Part shown: in pieces, positions 32,546 to 39,257 of the stretch
Layout: each line of letters starts with the position of its first letter
Position numbering within the stretch: the stretch's first letter is position 1
Assembly: GCA_025980665.1 (NCBI GenBank)
Contig: JAICXC010000042.1
Location: forward strand, 1 to 39,257
Source: Bryobacteraceae bacterium
GTDB lineage: Bacteria > Acidobacteriota > Terriglobia > Bryobacterales > Bryobacteraceae
Reading direction: 5' to 3'
Length of the DNA: 39,257 nucleotides
Position numbers and translations under genes: made by a program
The notes under the pieces: generated by a model
Seen by the model: only the letters and a program-made list of their open reading frames with translations
Databases searched by the model: none
Told to the model about the DNA's origin: nothing

Positions 32546-33934
32546 CGAGCGGAACAGCCGTTGATATTCCTTCGCGGACATATCCCAGGAAAAATCTTTC
32601 GCCATTCCCTCCCGCATCCGTGCGATCCACGAAACAGGCTTTTCGAATGCGTCTAGCGCCTGCGCGATCGCGGCCTGGAGTGCTTTCGGAGTGTATTCGA
32701 CAAATTTAAAGCCCGTCGATTCGTCAACGGTATCGTCCAGGCCGCCCGTGGCCCGCACAATCGGTACGGTTCCGTAACGGAGGCTGTAGATCTGACTAAG
32801 CCCGCACGGTTCATATTGCGACGGCATGAGAAACATGTCGGCGCCGGCCTCGATGCGATGCGAAATTGCGTCGTCATAGCCGATTCGCACGGCGAATTTA
32901 TCCGGGTACAAAGCTGCAAGTTCACTAAACATGTCCTCATATTTCTTTTGCCCGGAGCCGAGTGCCACCATAGCCACATCCTGACCCGCTAGCCAGGTGG
33001 CAATGCCGTCCAGCAGCTCGAATCCTTTTTGATCCGCAAAGCGCGACACGATCCCTATCAGCGGCCGGCGCGTGTCGGGCGGCAATCCCATCTCCGCGAG
33101 CAAGGCTTTTTTCGATGCAAGCTTGCCGGAAAGATCGCTCGCGGAATAGTGCGCTTCCTGAAATGGACCGGTTTCCGGATTCCACTCCTCATAATCGACG
33201 CCATTCAGGATCCCGCTCAGCTTCCGAGCGTGGACTCGCAGCAGATCGTCCATGCCGAAGCCGTATTCGGGCGTCTGGATCTCGCGCGCATAGGTTGGGC
33301 TTACGGTGTTGATGGCATCGGACCAGACGATGCCGGCTTTGAGAAAGCTCACATAATTCCAGAATTCCAGGCCGCCGGGGTTGTATAGCCCCGGATCGAG
33401 ACCCAGATCCGCAAAAGCGGTCGCGGGATAGTTTCCCTGGTAGCCGAGATTGTGGATTGTCAGCAGTGTGCGAAGTCCGAAAAATGTCGGATCGCTAGCG
33501 AAGGTAGTTCGCAGATACGGAGCAACCAGGCCGGCCTGCCAATCGTGCAGGTGCAGTACCGCAGGCCGAAAGATATGGCGCGCGATGCCCAGCGCGGCCT
33601 GGCTCAAGAGCGCGAAGCGGATGTGATCGTCGGGATCGCTTCCGTAAATCTCCGGGCGATCGTAAAGCAGCGGGCAATCCACGAAAAAATACTGGACGCC
33701 GCGGTGAATCAGGCGATAAATGTCTACTCGGTAAGCGTGCGGACCGACCCACAGCGGCATAGCGAGCCAGACCCGTTCAGCTGCGCTGGTTTCGGCCACG
33801 CGGTATTTGGGTATGACAACGCCAACGTCGTCTCCCAAGCGAACCAGCGCCGCCGGTAGCGAGCCCAGCACATCGGCCAGACCGCCTGTTTTCGCGAAGG
33901 GAGTGGCCTCCGACGCCACCATCAGGATCTTCAC
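32540..33934 (-). CDS. glgA: Glycogen synthase (ADP-glucose type, GT5)
   Basis: Adds glucose from ADP-glucose to an alpha-1,4-glucan. The 464-residue product begins with KILMVASEATPFAKTGGLADV, containing the ADP-glucose-binding KTGGL (15-19). Other GT5 blocks are TVSPTYAREIQTPEYGFGMD, GIVSRFADQKGFELL and PSQYEPCGLSQIYSLRYGTVP. The start is the GTG at 33934, which overlaps the upstream stop as GTGA (translational coupling) and matches the family N-terminus; the frame runs open 29 codons further without similarity. It is the last gene of an operon with an acyl-CoA synthetase and an AAA ATPase; no other glycogen genes are near. Confidence 0.95.
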   Translation of the reverse strand: MKILMVASEATPFAKTGGLADVLGSLPAALVRLGDDVGVVIPKYRVAETSAAERVWLAMPLWVGPHAYRVDIYRLIHRGVQYFFVDCPLLYDRPEIYGSDPDDHIRFALLSQAALGIARHIFRPAVLHLHDWQAGLVAPYLRTTFASDPTFFGLRTLLTIHNLGYQGNYPATAFADLGLDPGLYNPGGLEFWNYVSFLKAGIVWSDAINTVSPTYAREIQTPEYGFGMDDLLRVHARKLSGILNGVDYEEWNPETGPFQEAHYSASDLSGKLASKKALLAEMGLPPDTRRPLIGIVSRFADQKGFELLDGIATWLAGQDVAMVALGSGQKKYEDMFSELAALYPDKFAVRIGYDDAISHRIEAGADMFLMPSQYEPCGLSQIYSLRYGTVPIVRATGGLDDTVDESTGFKFVEYTPKALQAAIAQALDAFEKPVSWIARMREGMAKDFSWDMSAKEYQRLFRSL

Positions 33935-35355
33935 TGCGCCGCGGCTCCCAACAGATGTTTTTGCACTTTGCCTAGCGCATTGCGGGGAAGTTTTTCGACC
34001 ACGATAAAGCGCCGCGGGCATTTGAAGGACGCAAGATTTTCACGGCAGCGGGCTTCGAGCGCCGCCGTGTCGCAATCTCCGCCGCGAGGCACAATATACG
34101 CAACCGGTACTTCGCCGCGCCGGTGATCCGGCTCGCCGGCAACTGCCGCTTCGGCGACCTCCGGCTGCTCCATCAAGAACTCTTCGATCTCACGCGGATA
34201 AATATTGAAGCCGCCTGAAATAATAAGATCGCTGCGGCGGCCGCACAAGGTGTAATAGCCGTCCGGCGATCGCCGGGCGATGTCACCAGTCTTAAACCAG
34301 CCATCGACGAAGGCGGAACGAGTGGCATCCTCGCGCCGCCAGTATCCAGCGAATACATTTGGACCTTTCAGATACAGCTCACCAGTTTCTCCATCCGGAA
34401 CTTCTTGGCCATCTTCGTTTAGGATGCGCGCCTGCACCCCTGGCAGCGGAAACCCGACGCTTCCGGGACGACGTTCGCCATCGTAAGGATTCGAGATGTT
34501 CATGATGGTTTCGGTCATGCCATAGCGTTCGAGAATGGTGTGCCCGAACAGTTTGCGAAAATCTTCGAGCACCTGCGCCGGCAGCGGCGCCGAGCCCGAT
34601 ACGAACAATCGCATGCCTCGTCCGATTTCGCGCGCGGTATCCGGCGGGGTATCGAGCAGACGAACGTACATGGTCGGCACACCGAAGAACAGCGTGGGAC
34701 GGAAATCCAGAAATTCAGCCGCCGCCTTTTCGTGCTCGAAGCGTTCCAGTAGACGCATGCGGCATCCCGAGAATAGCCAGCAGTGCAGGCCGTTGCCCAG
34801 CGCATGGACGTGAAACAGCGGAAGCGCTAATAGAAACCTGTCCGTGGATGAAATGCGCCAGGCGTCGAGTAGATTTGAGGCATTCACCGCGAAGTTATTG
34901 TGGGTAAGAATCGCGCCTTTCGAAACGCCTGTCGTGCCGGACGTGTAGACTAGCGCGGCTGGCGATTCGCCATCCAGCGGCGTCTCGCGCAGATCCGCCG
35001 GCTGCGCAGCTGCTTCCGCGCGCAAAGCTGGAAGCTCCTTTTCCGTGACGAATAACTTCGGCTCGGAGTCGCTCAGAATGTGAGAAAGCTCACGCTCGCG
35101 ATAGAGAATGTTCACCGGGACAAAGATGACGCCCAGCTTAACGCAGGCGAGGAATATATCGATAAAGTCGATCGAATTGGCAAGATAGAGAGCGAGTCGG
35201 TCGCCGCGCTGGAAACCACGAGCCGACAAGGCATGCGCCATGCGGTTACTGCGTGCGTCAATCTCGCCGAAGGTGTACGTTGCGCCTTTCCATTCGAGCG
35301 CCGGCTCGTCTGAGCGCAGACGAAAAGAAGTATCGAACCAGTTGCGAAGATTCAT
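33931..35355 (-). CDS. AMP-dependent acyl-CoA synthetase, malonyl-CoA synthetase (MatB)-like
   Basis: Activates a carboxylic acid through an acyl-AMP intermediate. The 474-residue product has the family motifs: P-loop-like YTSGTTGVSKGAILTHNN, the A5 block RYGMTETIMNISNPY, the hinge GDIARRSPDGYYTLCGRRSD and the C-terminal catalytic Lys in PRNALGKVQKHLL. The SNPYDGERRPGSVGFPLPGV stretch resembles malonyl/methylmalonyl-CoA synthetases (MatB), so malonate-type acids are the best guess, but not proven. The start was set at the ATG at 35355, which gives the normal N-terminus (MNLRNWFDTSFRLR). No Shine-Dalgarno is visible; a perfect hairpin ends 3 bases before the ATG. Overlaps glgA by 4 bases. Confidence 0.87.
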   Translation of the reverse strand: MNLRNWFDTSFRLRSDEPALEWKGATYTFGEIDARSNRMAHALSARGFQRGDRLALYLANSIDFIDIFLACVKLGVIFVPVNILYRERELSHILSDSEPKLFVTEKELPALRAEAAAQPADLRETPLDGESPAALVYTSGTTGVSKGAILTHNNFAVNASNLLDAWRISSTDRFLLALPLFHVHALGNGLHCWLFSGCRMRLLERFEHEKAAAEFLDFRPTLFFGVPTMYVRLLDTPPDTAREIGRGMRLFVSGSAPLPAQVLEDFRKLFGHTILERYGMTETIMNISNPYDGERRPGSVGFPLPGVQARILNEDGQEVPDGETGELYLKGPNVFAGYWRREDATRSAFVDGWFKTGDIARRSPDGYYTLCGRRSDLIISGGFNIYPREIEEFLMEQPEVAEAAVAGEPDHRRGEVPVAYIVPRGGDCDTAALEARCRENLASFKCPRRFIVVEKLPRNALGKVQKHLLGAAAQ

Positions 35356-35358
35356 GGG

Positions 35359-35379
35359 AGGACGAGGACACCTCGTCCT
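35359..35379. repeat. Perfect inverted repeat just before the acyl-CoA synthetase start
   Basis: Arms AGGACGAGG (35359-35367) and CCTCGTCCT (35371-35379) flank a 3-base loop. In the transcript it would fold 3 bases before the ATG and occupy the ribosome-binding region. It could be a REP-like element or a processing/regulatory hairpin. Confidence 0.6.
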
Positions 35380-35381
35380 TA

Positions 35382-35399
35382 CAACGATATCAGTCGTTG
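35382..35399. repeat. Second small inverted repeat overlapping the AAA ATPase stop
   Basis: CAACGA (35382-35387) and TCGTTG (35394-35399) around a 6-base loop. It overlaps the 3' end of the AAA ATPase gene and lies directly upstream of the first hairpin. Confidence 0.4.
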
Positions 35400-36796
35400 A
35401 CGTCGATGTTGTCGGTAAAGCAACTGTCGAACGCGCGATCCAGGACATCCTCGGTTAGTTTCTTGGGCCGCGACTCGAAGTTGATCAGATCGATCGCATG
35501 GCTAATGACGTCCCGGGGATGGCAGCGGCGGAACCGCTTGCCGCCTTGCACGTAATGTTTCTCCACGAATCCGTCAATGACTCCCGGCTCGTGGGCGAGC
35601 AGGCGCGATTCGGCGAAACGCTCGAAAATCTCGATGAACTCGTTCCTTCCCGGACTGCGCAGGAACATCTTGTATTGAATGCGACGCAGGAACGCTTCGT
35701 CGCCCAACTGGTCCGGCCGCAGGTTGGTGGAGAAAATCAGGAACGCTTCAAACGGCACCGTCATTTTGCCGCCGGCCTGGAAGCTCAGATAGTCGACGTG
35801 CCGCTCCATGGGGACGATCCAACGATTCAGGATCTCGGCGGGTGAGGCCTTCTGGCGTCCAAAGTCGTCAATGAGATAAATGCCGTTGTTGGCTTTGAGC
35901 TGGAAAGGCGCGTCGTAGACTTTCGAAACTTTGTTGTAGCTTAAATCCAGCATGTCGAGACCCAGCTCACCGCCGGTGATAATGAAGGGGCGGCGGCACT
36001 TGAACCAACGGCGATCATAGCCGTGATCCCGATCGAGAGTAATGCTGTCGCTATCCGTATCTTCGATCTTCTGGTGATAGATCGGGTCGTAGAGCTGGAT
36101 GATATTGCCCTGCGATTCGATCGCATAAGGCAGGTAAATCGGCGCCGTCTCCACGCGGAAGAGCGATTCAGCGAGCGCGGTTTTGCCGTTGCCGGGTTGC
36201 CCATAGATCAAGAACGATTTGTTGGAGTTGACCGCCGGACCAATACGCGCCAGGATGTCCTGCTCCACCACCAGATGTTTGAAGGCTTTCTTGAGAGAGT
36301 CCGGCGACAGCCAGTTTTCGGCTAGCCTTTGCTGCCGCACGACCTCCGCGTATTGGTGGAGAGGCACGGGAACCGTTCCGGCGTACTGATTGTTCTCCAG
36401 ATACTCGCGCGTGAGGTTGCGCCCGGACTCGGTGAGCGCGAAAATTCCCGAACTGTTGCCCATGCCCAGGGACTTCTTGATCCCCACATGATGCTGCCGC
36501 TTCAGCGTCTCCAATAGCTCATCAATGAGGCTGTACTGCAATCCCACCAGGCTCGCCAAATCCCTTCCCAGTACTTCGCCGCGGAAATACAGGAGCTTCA
36601 GAAGCAGTTGTTCGATCAAGGATACAGAAATGCCGATATCTTCCAAGGACTCGGGGGGCGGCGGAACAACGCCCGTGCTGTCGTCGGCAAGAGAGCGAAG
36701 TATGGCTTCCGCTTCCACCGGCTCCGGCGGAGCTGCGGGGCGAGGAATATTGATCTGAATGCCAGTGCGCAGCGATGGATCGGAAATGACGCTCAC
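35390..36796 (-). CDS. AAA family ATPase with N-terminal winged-helix-like domain
   Basis: A 468-residue ATPase of unknown role. Residues 1-50 are Pro-rich. Residues 58-130 look like a winged helix (LIEQLLLKLLYFRGEVLGRDLASLVGL, then LETLKRQHHVGIKK). The AAA core has Walker A GQPGNGKTA (199-207), Walker B IYLIDD (306-311), sensor-1 FSTN (355-358) and a likely arginine-finger region DEAFLRRIQYKMF. No signal peptide or membrane segment. Start: GTG at 36796 with GGAGG 8 bases upstream; an ATG inside that spacer meets a stop at once. First gene of the operon with the acyl-CoA synthetase and glgA. It could be a chaperone-like or regulatory ATPase, but nothing in the sequence identifies the partner. 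Confidence 0.85.
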   Translation of the reverse strand: MSVISDPSLRTGIQINIPRPAAPPEPVEAEAILRSLADDSTGVVPPPPESLEDIGISVSLIEQLLLKLLYFRGEVLGRDLASLVGLQYSLIDELLETLKRQHHVGIKKSLGMGNSSGIFALTESGRNLTREYLENNQYAGTVPVPLHQYAEVVRQQRLAENWLSPDSLKKAFKHLVVEQDILARIGPAVNSNKSFLIYGQPGNGKTALAESLFRVETAPIYLPYAIESQGNIIQLYDPIYHQKIEDTDSDSITLDRDHGYDRRWFKCRRPFIITGGELGLDMLDLSYNKVSKVYDAPFQLKANNGIYLIDDFGRQKASPAEILNRWIVPMERHVDYLSFQAGGKMTVPFEAFLIFSTNLRPDQLGDEAFLRRIQYKMFLRSPGRNEFIEIFERFAESRLLAHEPGVIDGFVEKHYVQGGKRFRRCHPRDVISHAIDLINFESRPKKLTEDVLDRAFDSCFTDNIDVND

Positions 36797-36935
36797 GAAT
36801 GCATCCTCCAGGTGATCAAGCCCGATATAAAAAGGGACCTGAGTTACCTATCGGACACGGATTAAGAGACCTGCACCTTAGATTAGGGTTCTAGTACTAC
36901 GTTCCCGGGAAGTACGGGTTCGGAAAGACGAAAAA

Positions 36936-37628
36936 TCAAGCGCGCTCGGCGTTTTCTTCCACGATGCGTCCGTCGAACAGGTGAATGTTGCGATCGGCAA
37001 AACGTTCGTAGCGAGGATCGTGGGTAACCATGCAGATAGTCGCTCCGCCGCGATGCAGATCCCGTAACAGCTCCATGACAGCCTCGCCATTGGTGCTATC
37101 GAGGTTGCCAGTGGGCTCATCGGCCAGAAGAATAGATGGGTCGCCCGCCAGCGCGCGAGCCACAGCGACACGCTGTTGCTGACCCCCGGAGAGCTGCGAT
37201 GGATAGTGCTTCACGCGATGGCTCATGCCGACGCGTTCCAGCGATTCGTGCACCCGCTTCTTGCGCTCCGCGCTAGGCATTCCGCGGTAGGTGAGCGGCA
37301 GCTCTACGTTTTCATAGACAGTAAGGTCGCCGATAAGGTTGAAAGCCTGGAAAATGAATCCGATCTCGCGGTTGCGGATACGCGCGCGCTCGCTAAGCTT
37401 CAGTCCCTGCACAGGTCGGCCATTGAGCTCATAGGTGCCGTCGGAAGAGGAGTCGAGCAGCCCGAGAATCGCCAGCAGCGTCGATTTGCCGCAGCCGGAC
37501 GGACCGGCGATGGATACATATTCACCCTTCTTGATATCGAGATGAATGCCCGCCAGTGCGTGCGTTTCGACTTCGTCGGTTACGAAGACTTTCTTGACTC
37601 CATCCAGATGAATCAGAACTTCGGCCAT
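36936..37628 (-). CDS. ABC transporter ATP-binding protein (MacB/LolD type), second copy
   Basis: ATPase subunit (230 residues) with Walker A GPSGCGKST (42-50), signature LSGGQ (146-150) and Walker B ILLADE (166-171). IGFIFQAFNLIGDLTVYENVELPL is the subfamily's Q-loop region. It follows the second HlyD-type adaptor by 12 bases, with GGGAGGAG before the ATG. No permease is on either side; the next gene is the AAA ATPase operon after a 139-base gap. Same adaptor-then-ATPase order as the pair at 27552-29729, but clearly different in sequence, so not a recent duplication. Confidence 0.94.
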   Translation of the reverse strand: MAEVLIHLDGVKKVFVTDEVETHALAGIHLDIKKGEYVSIAGPSGCGKSTLLAILGLLDSSSDGTYELNGRPVQGLKLSERARIRNREIGFIFQAFNLIGDLTVYENVELPLTYRGMPSAERKKRVHESLERVGMSHRVKHYPSQLSGGQQQRVAVARALAGDPSILLADEPTGNLDSTNGEAVMELLRDLHRGGATICMVTHDPRYERFADRNIHLFDGRIVEENAERA

Positions 37629-37640
37629 ATTCGCTCCTCC

Positions 37641-38891
37641 CTAGTCCAGACGTATTCGGGGATTCTGATCCTGAGCCGACATATCGGAAAGAATCACCTG
37701 ATCGCCCACTTTTAACCCTTCGACAACCTCGATCGTATTCACCGAACTGCGCCCCAGCTTCACAGTTAAGCGTGACGCGCCCTTTCCATCCGGTTCCAAC
37801 TTGAACAAACTCACCGAACTGTTAGGCTGGCCGAACACCGGCCGGCCGATATACACGACGTCTGCCAGGCGCTCGATTTCTACGGTCCCATCGACGCTCA
37901 GGTTCGGCACCGCGCCGCTCGGTAAGGGCCCATCGAGCGTACAGTCCACGGTACGAGTTCCATTCACCACATTTGGATCTATTCGAACTACGTGCGCCGG
38001 GATGATACCGTTCCGTGTATCTACAGAAGCTTTTTGGCCCAACAGAATATCTTTGGCCTGAGTTTCGGCGATCTGCAGCTCGGCCTTCAGCTTGGCCTGG
38101 GCAACCTTGGCGACCACCGTACCGGATGTGACCCGTGTACCCACCTGCAACGTCAGTTCCTGAACCACGCCGTCGGTTCCCGCGCGGACCGTAAGCTCGG
38201 TGAGCTGCTGCTTTTTACGCTCCCAGGTCGCCTGCAGCTTATCGATTTGGACTTTTGCGGAGTCCAGCTGGGCGTCGATCGAATCCTTCATGATGTCCAG
38301 CTTTTGCTTCTCGGTTTGAAAGCGGTTGGCAGCCTGTTCCCAATTCGCGGTGCTGAGTTTCACGTTGAGGTCGGTCTGCAGCTGGAACTTGAAGAGCTGT
38401 TCGTCCTTATCCTTGTTGAGGGATGCCTGTTTGAGAGCGTTCTCGGCAGTAGAAACCGCGGATTGCTGGTCGAATCTCTGGCTCTGAAGCTTAACCTTCA
38501 GGTCGGCATAGGTTGCCTGGGCCTGTTTCACTTGCCACTCCAAATCGTTGGCCGCGAGATCCATGTCCGGATTCACTAATACCACCAAAACCGTATCGGG
38601 TTTCACTCTCTCGCCCGATTTCACCGGAACTTTGATCACCTGGCCGTCCTGCAGCGTCGGGATGACCACAATATCTTCAGGAACGAGGGTTCCCAGACCT
38701 TTGACCTCACGCAGCATTGGGCCGCGTTTCACCGAGTCGATCCACACCGTGGCGCGCTCTACGGTGGGGGCTGCAGGCTCAAGTTTCGACACGCGCCAAC
38801 CGGCTGCTCCCAGAGCGCCGATGGTCAGGATCCCGTAGATGATGAACTTGATGCGCTTTTTTCTCGCGACGCCTTCTCGCTTGATATCCAT
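37641..38891 (-). CDS. HlyD-type periplasmic adaptor (membrane fusion protein), second copy
   Basis: A 416-residue adaptor with an N-terminal membrane anchor (about 14-31), a lipoyl-like half (IPTLQDGQVIKVPVKSGERVKPDTVLVVL), a coiled-coil hairpin (about 110-230, rich in Gln/Lys/Asp), the second half (VRAGTDGVVQELTLQVGTRVTSGTVV) and beta-barrel domains toward the C-terminus. It would bridge an inner-membrane ABC transporter to the periplasm. The ATPase gene follows 12 bases later. The region upstream (38892-39084) contains no gene and carries only weak promoter-like signals before tRNA-Gly. Confidence 0.91.
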   Translation of the reverse strand: MDIKREGVARKKRIKFIIYGILTIGALGAAGWRVSKLEPAAPTVERATVWIDSVKRGPMLREVKGLGTLVPEDIVVIPTLQDGQVIKVPVKSGERVKPDTVLVVLVNPDMDLAANDLEWQVKQAQATYADLKVKLQSQRFDQQSAVSTAENALKQASLNKDKDEQLFKFQLQTDLNVKLSTANWEQAANRFQTEKQKLDIMKDSIDAQLDSAKVQIDKLQATWERKKQQLTELTVRAGTDGVVQELTLQVGTRVTSGTVVAKVAQAKLKAELQIAETQAKDILLGQKASVDTRNGIIPAHVVRIDPNVVNGTRTVDCTLDGPLPSGAVPNLSVDGTVEIERLADVVYIGRPVFGQPNSSVSLFKLEPDGKGASRLTVKLGRSSVNTIEVVEGLKVGDQVILSDMSAQDQNPRIRLD

Positions 38892-39084
38892 GGTTTCCTA
38901 ATGCGACGTACTCCAGATCGTTGGCATGAGCTCGGCCGGTGACTCACTAGCGCACGCTTTCTGCCATTGTCCAAGTTGTAAAAATACCTGTGGTTACAGA
39001 GGGTTATAGCACCGTGAGCGATTGTATCACGCCCCGAGGTGTCCGCTCCTGGGACGGTGCTGTGCGGATCGGACTTCTGGAAAT

Positions 39085-39160
39085 TGGAGCGGGAGACCGG
39101 ATTCGAACCGGCGACATCGACCTTGGCAAGGTCGCACTCTACCAGCTGAGTTACTCCCGC
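39085..39160 (-). tRNA. tRNA-Gly (anticodon GCC)
   Basis: Minus-strand cloverleaf: acceptor GCGGGAG/CTCCCGC, D stem ACTC/GAGT, anticodon stem CGACC/GGTCG around TTGCCAA, T stem GCCGG/CCGGT around TTCGAAT. Anticodon GCC (codon GGC). CCA is encoded (39085-39087). A spurious protein frame runs through it and was ignored. Confidence 0.96.
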
Positions 39161-39194
39161 GTTCGCGGAGGGAAGGACCTCAAAGGACAGATTC

Positions 39195-39223
39195 ATTGTC
39201 GCGCCGGCTACGGGGAAAGTCAA
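39195..39223 (-). promoter_or_regulatory. Sigma-70-like promoter of tRNA-Gly
   Basis: On the minus strand TTGACT (39218-39223), a 17-base spacer and GACAAT (39195-39200). Transcription would start about 30 bases before the tRNA. Confidence 0.55.
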
Positions 39224-39257
39224 ATAGACCGACGTCGGGGTAGTGGCTCAATTTGAA

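Noticed and set aside
38825..39223. Open frame of 132 codons on the minus strand near tRNA-Gly, reading AGVTQLVECDLAKVD
   Set aside because: This is the well-known false translation of a tRNA gene; the frame runs through tRNA-Gly and its promoter and has no independent support.
1..39257. CRISPR arrays, insertion sequences, phage genes, toxin-antitoxin pairs
   Set aside because: No regularly spaced repeats, transposase or integrase motifs, phage structural genes or small paired toxin/antitoxin frames were seen on either strand.

Overview
The window reads as a chromosomal segment of an acidobacterium, most likely of the Solibacter/Bryobacter group (Bryobacterales). The best evidence is a secreted NHL-repeat protein (6940-8826) ending in the Ig-like C-terminal domain typical of Solibacter-type secreted proteins (TIGR03437-like). 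Supporting evidence is a DUF1800/DUF1501 pair, a stand-alone exosortase locus, many secreted peptidases, and GC-rich, tightly packed genes. No phage, insertion sequence, CRISPR array or rRNA gene was seen. The placement is inferred from gene content, not from a phylogenetic marker.

Layout. 1-6.8 kb: oligopeptidase B, a divergent secreted BNR/Asp-box propeller protein, a short M1 aminopeptidase and arginine decarboxylase (speA). 6.9-9.4 kb: the NHL-repeat protein, tRNA-Ala(CGC) and msrB. 9.5-11.9 kb: a compact sorting locus made of a DUF3494 substrate-like protein with a variant PEP-CTERM tail, an exosortase and EpsI, ending at a convergent tRNA-Pro(CGG). 12-14 kb: an acyltransferase-3 membrane enzyme, a TauE/SafE permease and ribosomal protein L28. 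14-18.1 kb: an uncharacterised three-gene membrane module (LamG-like, TPR and RodZ-C-like proteins) divergent from a small unknown protein. 18.1-21 kb: DUF1800-DUF1501 export pair. 21.1-24.7 kb: dGTPase, a YfgM-like TPR protein, a NarL-type response regulator, and a partner-switch pair (STAS antagonist and HATPase anti-sigma factor). 24.8-29.7 kb: an M16 peptidase convergent with an ABC-ATPase/HlyD-adaptor pair. 29.9-32.5 kb: ilvD, trxA and a DUF4337 protein. 32.5-36.8 kb: an operon of AAA ATPase, malonyl-CoA-synthetase-like enzyme and glycogen synthase. 36.9-39.2 kb: a second ABC-ATPase/HlyD pair and tRNA-Gly(GCC).

How the genes work together. The exosortase, EpsI and DUF3494 genes look like a self-contained surface-sorting cassette. 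The two HlyD/ATPase pairs are MacAB/Lol-like but neither has an FtsX/MacB-type permease beside it. The partner-switch genes and the response regulator make a signalling block. Housekeeping genes (speA, msrB, rpmB, dgt, ilvD, trxA, glgA) are scattered among the accessory genes.

The coding density is very high. Four convergent pairs overlap at their stop codons and no gene-free stretch exceeds 300 bases; the longest are about 190 bases (38892-39084) and 180 bases (29730-29909). Several start codons were chosen by Shine-Dalgarno spacing, overlap or family alignment rather than by longest open frame; these choices are explained in the entries.
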